A stretch of 64,000 bases of DNA from Epiperipatus broadwayi (lineage: Eukaryota > Onychophora > Udeonychophora > Euonychophora > Peripatidae), in NCBI GenBank assembly GCA_028023455.1, contig JAQFVV010012490.1, positions 2,792,001 to 2,856,000 of the forward strand, read 5' to 3'. The notes below the pieces were generated by a model. It was not told where the DNA came from. It saw nothing but the letters and a program-made list of their open reading frames with translations, and did no database searches. This document shows, piece by piece, positions 51,721 through 60,788 of the stretch (its first letter is position 1; every line of letters begins with the position of its first letter). A program made the translations under genes and the position numbers.

Positions 51721-53287
51721 TTTTCTTTCTTCAAACACTTTTACAACTTTATTTACCACTATATTTTATATCTATCCTTTTTTTAACAATGCTCCATTCT
51801 CTTTATATACTCTCATTCTCCATCTGTGGCTGTATCTCATGAGTTTTCTTAATGGCTTTCAATCTAATTTTTTTAAATGTTCCATCTTAAATTTGCTTCC
51901 ACAGTTCTTCATGCCGCTGCATAGATTTCCTGATATTTGTTTTTGTTTCTTATTTTACACCTTAAAAAATGTGTAGTCATTCAAATGTACCAAAATGTAA
52001 CTCTTTTGGCTGATTATTATACTAGATTAGGAAATAAGACACTTACATAACTTTAGTAATGGTTTGCTTCCATTATCTGGCCTATCTCCCATTGTATAAA
52101 ATATATTCCACTCCTATTACTTAATTGATCACACTCTTTTCTTTAATAAAACATTTTCTTCTTAAACTTAAAATGTGGCATGATTTAAATAACTTTTAAC
52201 ATTAAAGGTTTCTAAATTGTACACACATACATGCAGGTATTAGTGTGTGTGAATATATAGAAATATACGACATATGCTGGGAAATAGTTTTAGAGTTGAA
52301 CAAACATGAAGCAAGCAAATCTTCTTGCAGATATACACAATTTCAATATATATATATATATGAAATTATTTCATATAATACTCAGTAGATAACACTTCAA
52401 TGCTCTGATTTATATACTATAATTATAATTTCTAACACAAATTCAATTTATCTAGCTATGATAACCATGAGCACAAAAATTTCAATGAATATTAAATCAT
52501 TTTCTTCTTTTTTATAGTTTGTGTCTTACAAATAGTATTAGTATATATTTATAAATCTTTATTATCTTTCATATATTAATACTTTTTAATAGAATGGAGA
52601 ATCATTTTTTATATCTGATATTCAAGAAAATATTTGTGAATACTGATCTCATATTATTTTTTCTATGATAAAAATTATTGATCTCATATTATTGATAATG
52701 ATTATTTCTAAAAATTAGATATAACTTTGTTAAGGTTTAGTGAAAATTGATATTAAGTTACTACTCATTATAATTAAATATTTATTGCTTGATGAGTGAC
52801 CTTTTAAAAAGATTCTGCAAAATATTTAAATCTATTTTTCAGAAAGTCATTTAACATAACACTGTTTCACAATGATCTCAAAAAGTATGAATTGATTAGT
52901 TTTAAAACAGTTTGTCTTAGGAGAGCAATAATCCACTCTATTCTAAATACATCTATTTATATATTGAACAATCAATGAATAACTAAATTGTAAAGTTGTT
53001 CAAAATTTCAAACTATGAGTATTTTCAGCTATATTGTCTTCATTAATAAAGAATAAATTCTGGTTATGTGTGTGTAAAGTAAATGTCCTCACTAATGAAA
53101 ATCATTTGGGTGACACCACTATTTAGAACTTAATGATTATTTAACATTACAATAATTGAGTTTGAAATAGATTAATAAATAGATTTCTGCTCCAAATGTT
53201 GAATGCAAACTGAGAAATCATGTAATATAATGTGTGGTTCAAGACTATTTATCATACAGTTCTATTAAATGGCATGCAATAATGTAG

Positions 53288-53296
<9 letters not shown>
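51721..53296. other. AT-rich non-coding stretch
   Basis: No gene was seen. The 115-residue frame at 51629-51976 starts in the fragment above and continues into T-rich sequence that yields only hydrophobic residues. Confidence 0.5.
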
Positions 53297-53371
<75 letters not shown>

Positions 53372-53377
53372 TGTCAG
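53290..53377. repeat. Two adjacent (TA)n palindromes with non-repeat stems
   Basis: GTGTGCA-(TA)n-TGCACAC is followed at once by AACTTTA-(TA)n-TAAAGTT. Each TA tract is flanked by perfectly complementary ends, so both can extrude as long hairpins. The poly Tyr-Ile frame through it (53265-53459) is an artefact. Confidence 0.9.
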
Positions 53378-53712
53378 CAAAAGTAGAAATAAACACAAGC
53401 ATGAATTTTTGTAGATATTTTCTACATTTCCTGGAATAAAAATAATCATAGTAAAACATTAAATAATTTTGGATTTAAAATATAATTTCATTATAGAATA
53501 AAAGTTAAAAAGATCTAATTAATAGATTTTGAAATTAAAAAACAAGCATGTATTATGATAATCTGATAATTGTAAAAAATTCTATTATATATTTTTAAAA
53601 ATCATTGTTTATCACACTTAAATAAAAATTTCAAACTTGTTTTCAAAAGGATTAAAGAGATAAGGAAAACATTTTTAATTGATGTGTTTTTGTCACCCTA
53701 ATATAAAAAGGG
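53378..53712 (+). repeat. Dispersed repeat X, first part of copy 2
   Basis: It matches 22200-22600 in order (AAAGTAGAAATAAACACAAG, GATTTTGAAATTAAAAA, CTGATAATTGTAAAAAATT, TGTGTTTTTGTCA). Orientation is the same as copy 1. Confidence 0.65.
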
Positions 53713-54290
53713 TAGTTATAAAAACTAGTAGTTTTTGAAAAAATAGTCTGGCTAGTAATTCTTTTGAACAGAGGTGGGTAATAGTCTTTCTAAGAGCTGT
53801 CCAAAAGTGTAATGGCTAGTCAAATTTTTGAGAAGCAGTTTTTCTAATAGTTTTGTAAGAGCTGGCCAGAAGAATTGGATAGTTTGTTGTTGTTAGTTTG
53901 TCAGTAAATAACTGGCCAGCAAGAGTTGGCTAGCAGAGATATACAGAAAACTACCATGAATCAGATGTAGGAAGGCAATAAAGTAGCTGCTTTATAGTTC
54001 TACAAAGGAATTTTGATTCACCTGAAGCCAGGGTCACTTCAAATCAATCATTAGCCTGCACAAACATGTACAAAAACAGTTTTTTGGCCTGAAATATGTC
54101 AAATCCTAGACAGAAGGAAACTGATTGAATATCAACATACCTGGTTATACCTTTCCCAATGTTGACAATTGCCTGGACTATGCCTATCTTGATGAGAACA
54201 CTTATCTATCAGCTTGCTGGAATATTGGTATATGTATGCTGCTTTATCTATATGCAAAGAACCACAGATAAATGTATCATATTGTATAAA
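53713..54290. other. Insert between the two parts of repeat X copy 2
   Basis: This stretch is less AT-rich than its flanks and contains repeated GAGCTG(T/G)CCA(A/G)AAG and CTGGCCAGCAAGAG-type words in its first half. It occupies the position where copy 1 carries the LINE but is not recognisably the same sequence. No gene. Confidence 0.35.
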
Positions 54291-54909
54291 TAAGAGAGTG
54301 ATTTTAATATTCCTTAAACTGAATTTAAAAATATAACTAAAAATGCAAGTAATATTTTTACTTGAAATAAAAATTTAAGTGATAATATAGAACAATGTTG
54401 TTTAAAATTGTATATTGAGAAAACAAAAGGATATTTTAAAATTTATATATTTAATTTAAAGATATTATAATTAAGAATCAAGAATAATTTATTGACTATC
54501 CTATTTAAAAAAGATGTCCAAAAATCTTTTAGACTAGAAAATAAAGACATTTTAAATTTAAAGATGCTAATAATCAATCAACAATTACTTATCAAAAATT
54601 GAGTATATTTTTTTTAGAAAAAAAAACTGCTATGAAAGAAATAATGTGATTCATATTTATATATATATATATACTTTCAATATTGAATCAATTATGAAAA
54701 ATATAATCTTATTACTGTGATAAATTAAAATATATAATATAAATGTTAATGTGCATATATATTTCCATGCATACAACATATATGTTAAATCAAGAATTAA
54801 TTACATATTATAAAATTAATGATTTTATTTTGATAAAAATGAAATTCACACACACACATGTATGTTAAATATGTTTAAAACTAAATTTCATTTATAGATT
54901 TATGACAAT
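54291..54909 (+). repeat. Dispersed repeat X, second part of copy 2
   Basis: TGTTTAAAATTGTATATTGA and GAAAACAAAAGGATATTTTA, then AAAATCTTTTAGACTAGAAA, then AT-rich array-like sequence correspond to 23920-24400. The repeat is interrupted at about 54910 by the piggyBac-like copy and appears to resume near 55780-56110. Confidence 0.55.
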
Positions 54910-55615
54910 ATTATTTGCTGATTATTTTATTGGCCGAGTGAGGTAAAAATCTAAACTTTTAATTAGTCAATTCACAAACTCAACTGTCAAAATATATTCA
55001 TCTTTTAATATTATATTCACTTTAGTTTCATTTGTAAAAAGTATATTAATAATTTGTCAGATTATGAAAGTGAACGAAAGTTTTTCAAAAATAAATTTTT
55101 ATTTATAATTATAAAAATATTTGATAGTGGCAAATCTAAAATGAATGTTAGTAACCAACTAAAAAGTGTTGCTGATGTTAGTGATTTCTTTCTCAGTTTT
55201 ACGTTCCCGAAAAATAAATAATTTTTACTAAAATCTTATATATTTTTCTATAATAATTTTATTGTTAGCATATTGTATCAAAATAATTTATTATATGTCA
55301 AAAAATACTTTTAAAATGGTCTAAAACATTCGTTTATCACTTTTGAAGTGAAAGAAAAGAAATCGTAGCAATTTCGTTATTGATAAGCAATTTTTTTTAT
55401 CCTTGACTATTGATAGCCAATCAGCATCAAGCATGGACTGCCCTCTTCCTTTGTTAGACCTTCAATGTCAGTTTTATTGATTTTTTACTTGTAAAATAAT
55501 TCAAGAGAAGGCAGCATCTTACAGAACTTTTTATAACCTTTCAAATGATGGTAAAATCTTTACCATAGTGTTCAAAATGATGGAATTTGAGCGATGGGAA
55601 GCCCATCACATTTTT
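54910..55615 (-). mobile_element. piggyBac-like element, diverged inverted copy
   Basis: Reverse-complemented, this block matches 7797-8544 in order: a GCCTTCTCTTGAATTATTTT segment against GCCCTCTTCCGAATTCTTTT, TTACAAGTAAAAAAT, GCTGATTGGCT, and near the far end TAATTAAAAG...GATTTTTACCTCA. The terminal TTAA and CCCTTT ends are eroded, so the boundaries are approximate. No transposase frame. Confidence 0.6.
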
Positions 55616-55779
55616 AGTCACAACTGACAGTTGTTTAGTTAAATAATAAAATATACTTGCTGGAAGATTTAACATTTATCAGTGGTCAAGAAATTGATAT
55701 TATTTAAAGAAGGAAAAAAAGATAGTAAACTGTTATGATAGAATTTGATAATTGAGGCATATCATCTATAAATTTTTTT

Positions 55780-56110
55780 TATTGATATACACATATATGT
55801 ATGTTTTACATATGTTTTCCAAATTGAATTAATCATGAAATATATTTTTAATAATATTATTTTGATAAGTTCAAATATGTTCATTTTTTTTAATATTCTA
55901 CTACATGCTTGTGTATGGATATATTGGAGGATACCTGTAAATCAGAATGTAGTAAATTGAAATTTGTTTTTATATTAATCAACACATATAGGTAAATTTT
56001 AATCATTGTATTTTATATGACAATTGAAATATAGTCATCAATTACATTGCACATCTATGTGCAAAGACCAAGACATGTCATATGGACACTTAAATGTAAA
56101 TTTTATTCAG
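55780..56110 (+). repeat. Array-like tail of repeat X copy 2
   Basis: CACATATAGGTAAATTTTAA followed by TCATTGTATTTTATATGACA and ATTGAAATATAGTCATCAA matches the unit of the 24330-25335 array. Confidence 0.55.
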
Positions 56111-56904
56111 AAAGTGGGTTATTGTTTTTTATGTTTGGCTTGGGGAAAAATAAGAGGGATTTACATATGAAGTCCATGGAGTTGACAAAGATTATGTTAT
56201 GGAAATGGGATGGAACAGATTATGGAAAAACTTAGGGTGGGGAATAGAAAGGGAAGGTAAAGTGGCTAGCAGGTTTCTCTGGACATAGTTGTTGAGAGAT
56301 TCCTGACTCCATATAAGAAGTCACAGTGCATCACATCACATGAATTAATTACTGAATGGCTTGTGTAACATATATGTTGATTATTTGCTGATCTCTTTAA
56401 ATCTCAAAATAGTTTATATCTAACAATTCCAATTAGAATCACATTACAAAAGAAGAAAACAGATCATTAGAATACATATATTTCAACAAGCCAAGCTGTA
56501 TTACTATTATACATAAATCTTTCGTATGAAAATATAATGGAAGTAGTACTACATAAGTAATTCAGAAGTGAAAAAAAGTATTACATTATATATATATATA
56601 TCAAATCAAAACTACCCCAAACCTAAAATTAAACCAGACCAGCATAAAAATAATATTAAAACACAACATATATATATATTAGATACACCTCTACTCCATC
56701 ACATATTCTTGAAATAAAAATTTATTTATAATTTAAAAACAGATATATTAATCTTTAATTAGGGTTTAAAGTTTATATTTGAGCTAGAAATAATCTAATA
56801 ATTAATTAATTAATAATAATTCATTTATTAGAAGTGTTTGGTATCAAAATTTTAAGTGCAAATAGTTTGATACTTGATAATAAAAATGTTATATATATAT
56901 ACAC
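56111..56904. other. Non-coding stretch with a less AT-rich block
   Basis: At about 56110-56350 the plus strand is purine-rich (GGAAATGGGATGGAACAG). A 62-residue frame at 56047-56235 overlaps it without recognisable domain. The remainder is AT-rich with TA tracts. Confidence 0.4.
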
Positions 56905-57060
56905 ACATAGAGTGAGCCAAAATGGATATATATTACCAGTCAGGTCATGTTTAGTCTCTTAGATGCTTGAAATATCTTCCGTCAATAGTGCAATATTCCT
57001 GGAATCTGTTCCCTATCAATATTGCATAGCTAATTTTGCCTTTCTTCTCTATACATAGAT
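56905..57060 (-). mobile_element. Possible mariner-like terminus with transposase C-terminal remnant
   Basis: A TA-rich tract is followed by AGAGTGAGCCAAAATGGATA, similar to the end at 29528. Just inside, the minus strand reads NRFQEYCTIDGRYFKHLRD and stop. This resembles the C-terminal pattern of DD34-type mariner/Tc transposases (R.QEC...GG.YFEHL). No catalytic residues survive, and upstream codons are interrupted by stops. Tentative. Confidence 0.35.
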
Positions 57061-59412
57061 CATTTCTTTGTATTTATTTATTAAAAGTGTCTTAAAGATC
57101 TTTTCCAAAATTGAGTCATATTTGATATCTTGCAATAAATAATCTTTAGGTATAATTTGAAAGGTTACAATTTTTGAGTTAATAAAATCCTTCACTGTAA
57201 AATCCATACAAAATTTTTAGCTTTGTGTAATTAGAGATGAATTAATTTTAATATATTTTTAAACTTTTGTAAAACTGAATTGATTTATTGTTATGAGACT
57301 ATATTTTTATGCACTACTAAAATAATCATCAATCAGAACCCCAATGCATCTAATTGAATCTTGACTACATGTTTGATTGGAAAGAATTTTTGATTATGAT
57401 CATATTAATAAAGATTCCAAATTGTGTTTTTACATAAGTCAATTTCTATGTGTAAATCAGAACATTTTTAAATTATAAAATTTTTTTAAATCTTAAATAA
57501 TTTTCAATAAATAAATTACAATTTTTTAGTGCTTATTATGTTCTAATAATTATTATATAAATAAATTTCATTTACAATCAATTCATAAGTTGTTTTAAAC
57601 ATTAGTGAATATTTTTTTTAATTATCAACTTACCAATGCTCACATTATTTACATAAGCTCCCAGTGATACAATTGGCAATGTTTGATGTAAAAAAAATCA
57701 GACAACCTCTTGCTAGACATATGTTTCTAATAATCAACTTTGCCATCAGCAGAAGCTCTGGAAAATAATTAAGACCCAATAAATACAACCATTCAATTTC
57801 TATTAAAAGTTCAGATGATTTTAAAGTTTTAATGCAAATTTAGTGTCAATTTAACTAATGCCTTCTTTATTAAAAAGTTTGTAAGGTTATTTAATAGAAG
57901 TTGGGTGTTTGTTTGAATGTCAACTAATTCCCCAAACTATTAATTATATCAGATTTGTTTGATAGAAACATATGTATCAAACATTGTCATATGAAATTTC
58001 TTTAGAGAGTGTAGGTAAATAGTGCTAGCATTAATATATATGAACAGAAATAAATGGAAAATTTCATAGTAGTAACTATATAAAAATGATGCTACTAGAT
58101 AATCATCAATTAAAATTGATATCCCTTAGCTGAACCAAGTATCTAGTAGCCAATAAAGAGCTTTTATCTTAATTTACTTAGAAATAAAAAAAAAGATTCA
58201 TTTTTATGTCAATATCCAAAATATTTTATGGAAAATAAATTTAGATGGATGTTTTTATAAATGTGAGAACTTAAAGAATCACATCTGTCTGAGTTTATTT
58301 TTAATAGAAGAATTTGGGCATTGAGATAAAAGTGAATCATCTTTTATCTCTAATATTTTTAAAATACAAGCATAATTCCTATTCTTGGAGTTTAAATATA
58401 ATATAGTAAATTCAGACAAAAGCTAATGTTAATTAGAAGAGCACATGGTTAAGCTTGGAACCATCAATTTTAAATTAGTTGCTGGATATTTTTTTTCTAG
58501 TTATTGCATGGGAATTGCCCATTTATTTTTGTTTATATTATAAATAATTCATGAAAATATTTAATGCATAAAAGAAAACAGAAACAAACATCATTTTTGC
58601 CTATACCTCTTCCATAAGTAGGTTGTTTAATCTTAGTGGTATTTTCCTATTCATACATAAATATTGTTTATCTTTTAAGTGGTGTTTTTATATATATCAA
58701 AACACAATCATTTATTAAAAAAAATTAATATAATAAATATTAATATCTTTTTTTTTCTTTTTTCAATAATTTTCATTATTTTTATTATTATTTGAATATA
58801 AGATGTTTAACAATATGTAAGATTAAGCCAGTTGTTTTGAAATCATTATATTTCATGAATATAACTTTTATAGCTGAATTACAACTATTTGAATAAAATT
58901 TCTGTTCATTCTCTTGAATTATAGACCAAATTACAAACATCAACTAATTTTCTCAGATCTTTTTTTTTTATTTCTAATAATTTAATTTTTTTAAACATTA
59001 TATATTTTTATTTCGAAACTTTTACTTCTTTCTCATCCTTCATTATTGCGAAAACTATTTTATTTTTATCTTCTTGAGTTTCTTCTTGATGTAGGCTAAA
59101 TTATTTTAACTCTTGTACTTTGTTTATAACTTTTAATTTACAGTTTTTATTTTTCATCCCTCTTTTATGCCTATAATTCTGCTTTATTTTTTTTAATATT
59201 CCAACTGTTTCTTCATTCTAATATATATTTATTTAATCTATATATTTTTAATAATTTCTTTATTTTTTTAAATTCTTTTTCTAGCCAGTTTTTACAAGTT
59301 TTATCTGTTTAATATCCCAATTAGCTGTTAAGTCTTTTGATATTATTCACATGATCTTAAATTATCTGTAAAGAAATCAAAGGTCACATTTAGTATAAAT
59401 ATTGTTATTATA
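57061..59412. other. AT-rich non-coding stretch
   Basis: No gene or element was recognised. A T-rich section lies at about 58680-59340. Confidence 0.55.
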
Positions 59413-59640
59413 TTTTATATTGGACTATTTCCATCATTTAATATGTGTGTTGAATGTCTTTAGAAAAGTTTAATTTTATTTCAAATGCATTCACCTGTTA
59501 GTAATATCACAGCAAACAGGTTAGTATATGCACCAACTGTTAGTAATACCACAGCAAACAACTGTTAGTAATATCATAGCAAACAGGTTAGTATATGCAC
59601 TAACTGTTAGTAATATCACAGCAAACAGGTTAGTATACGC
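59413..59640. repeat. Left inverted repeat of the second PLE, with minisatellite units
   Basis: The outer part (59413-59490) is unique. From about 59491 the unit CTGTTAGTAATATCACAGCA, followed by AACAGGTTAGTATATGCA, occurs three times in full and once in short form (lacking GGTTAGTATATGCA). The same pattern, including the short unit in the corresponding place, is in the right repeat. Confidence 0.9.
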
Positions 59641-60371
59641 ATACAAGAAAATACCTAGCCTATACATCTAATCACACCAGAAACACAAAACATGGAGTTA
59701 TACTATCACTGAGGAACAGAGTAAAAGAAGTTTGTTCAGAAACTGGCAATTTGGAAAAAGAAAAGATCTATATAGAACAAACTCTTATGAAAAATGGTTA
59801 TCCATTAGCCATTATTAAGAAAACATTAAATAGTCAACAAAAAGAACCATCAAGAGAAAAGACAATTATTGGTACTGTAGTGTACCCATATATTCCAAAA
59901 ATAGCAGACAAATTAAGAAAAATCTGCCATCAGTATAACATCAGAACAGCTTTCCAGAGCCATACCACACTACGAGGCATTCTAACATCTACCAAGCCTA
60001 AACTTGAAATGCTGAAAAGAAAAAACTGCATCTATGAAATATCATGTGTATGTGAAAGAACTTATATTGGTGAGACTAGCTGTCCCATTCAAAAGCACTT
60101 GCAAGAACATAAACTGATGATTAGAAAAAAGAAAACAGATGTGTCTAAGATAGCAGACCATGTATGTACCAATGAACATACGTTCGATTGGGAAAATACA
60201 AAATATTGGATAAAGAGGAAAAAGTACAAAGAAGAAACAGAAGCTGCTCGCTTGTCAATGGCAAAAAATCCCATAAGCCAACCTAGTGTGACTATACATA
60301 ATGTATGGAAACAACTAATCAACTTTGCTTTGAGAAAAAAGTGGAGAAATCAGGAGGAATCTCATAGATAA
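59634..60371 (+). CDS. PLE C-terminal region with GIY-YIG endonuclease domain (5'-truncated, frame open)
   Basis: An uninterrupted frame of 245 codons runs from the stop inside the left repeat to TAG at 60369. It has no plausible initiating Met: the first in-frame ATG is in MKNGYPL. Early residues HTRKYLAYTSNH resemble the post-RT region of PLEs (T..YL.Y.S.H). LMKNGYPLAIIKKTL matches the (L..NGYP...I...) motif, and YPYIPKIADKLRKICHQYNI with FQSHTTLRGIL the PLE linker. The endonuclease domain shows CIYEISCVCERTYIGET (GIY and YIG elements) at about residues 132-148, then KHLQEH, DHVCTNEHTFDWENTK and EEETEAARL-like helices (read KEETEAARLSM) carrying the conserved Glu. In cells the enzyme nicks target DNA for element insertion. 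RT is absent, so the fragment cannot transpose on its own. Confidence 0.8.
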   Translation, partial: YTHTRKYLAYTSNHTRNTKHGVILSLRNRVKEVCSETGNLEKEKIYIEQTLMKNGYPLAIIKKTLNSQQKEPSREKTIIGTVVYPYIPKIADKLRKICHQYNIRTAFQSHTTLRGILTSTKPKLEMLKRKNCIYEISCVCERTYIGETSCPIQKHLQEHKLMIRKKKTDVSKIADHVCTNEHTFDWENTKYWIKRKKYKEETEAARLSMAKNPISQPSVTIHNVWKQLINFALRKKWRNQEESHR

Positions 60372-60403
60372 GTATATGAAATTACTACATACTGTTGCCT
60401 TTG

Positions 60404-60487
60404 GCAGGATGGCTCATTTAGTTAGAGCATTATCTTAAAATTCAATAATCAAGAATCTAAGGACTCAGGTTCGAATCCCATGATAGT
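60404..60487 (+). ncRNA. tRNA-like block (A and B boxes) inside the PLE element
   Basis: TGGCTCATTTAGTTAGAGC at 60410-60428 fits a tRNA D-arm and A box, and GGTTCGAATCC at 60468-60478 is a canonical T-arm B box. The distance between them is about 14 nt longer than in a standard tRNA, so it is not a normal tRNA gene. It could be a tRNA-derived SINE head or an internal pol III promoter. It sits directly after the stop codon of the GIY-YIG frame. Confidence 0.65.
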
Positions 60488-60509
60488 ACTGTCACTGGTC
60501 AGGCCAGCA

Positions 60510-60560
60510 ACACCTGAAGAAGAGGGGAGAAAAATACCTCTTGAAACATTGTGTGTATAC
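60510..60560 (+). ncRNA. Hammerhead-ribozyme-like motif
   Basis: CTGAAGA (60514-60520) fits the hammerhead core CUGANGA, and GAAAC at 60543-60547 supplies the second core strand. Between them AGAGG and CCTCT can pair as stem II. After GAAA, ACA...TGT could form a minimal stem III followed by A as the cleavage-site base. Stem II carries an extra T next to the core, and I could not draw a convincing stem I. Hammerheads are known in PLE terminal repeats, which makes the position sensible. Tentative. Confidence 0.4.
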
Positions 60561-60788
60561 TAACCTATTTGCTATGATACTACTAACAGTTAGTGCATAT
60601 ACTAACCTGTTTGCTGTGATATTACTAACAGTTGTTTGCTATGATATTACTAACAGTTGATGCATATACTAACCTGTTTGCTGTGATATTACTAACAGTT
60701 GAATGCATTTGGAATATTTAAATAAAATTAAACTTTTCTAAAGACATTTAACACACATATAAAATGATGGAAATAGTCCAATATAAAA
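60553..60788. repeat. Right inverted repeat of the second PLE
   Basis: Reverse-complemented, it matches 59413-59640. Minor differences include a small insertion (AATATT) in the outer part and a few substitutions in the minisatellite units. Confidence 0.9.

Larger units (their letters stand above)
59413..60788 (+). mobile_element. Penelope-like element remnant flanked by ~235-bp inverted repeats
   Basis: The order is left inverted repeat (59413-59640), PLE reading frame (59634-60371), tRNA-like block (60404-60487), hammerhead-like motif (about 60510-60560), right inverted repeat (60553-60788). The repeats align over their full length. Their outer ~80 bp is unique sequence (TTGGACTATTTCCATCAT), and their inner ~150 bp is made of minisatellite units. 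The PLE body starts exactly at the inner edge of the left repeat and lacks RT. No target duplication was found by eye. Confidence 0.85.

Noticed and set aside
53265-53459. 64-residue frame with repeated Tyr-Ile
   Set aside because: It is an artefact of the (TA)n tracts.
60089-60322. 77-residue minus-strand frame
   Set aside because: It is antisense to the well-supported GIY-YIG reading frame.
60404-60487. Functional tRNA gene
   Set aside because: A and B boxes are good, but the spacing is about 14 nt too long, no clear anticodon stem is visible and the block lies inside a mobile element.
59491-60660. LTR retrotransposon with direct repeats
   Set aside because: The flanking repeats are inverted, the coding region is PLE-type GIY-YIG, and there is no primer-binding site or protease/integrase frame.
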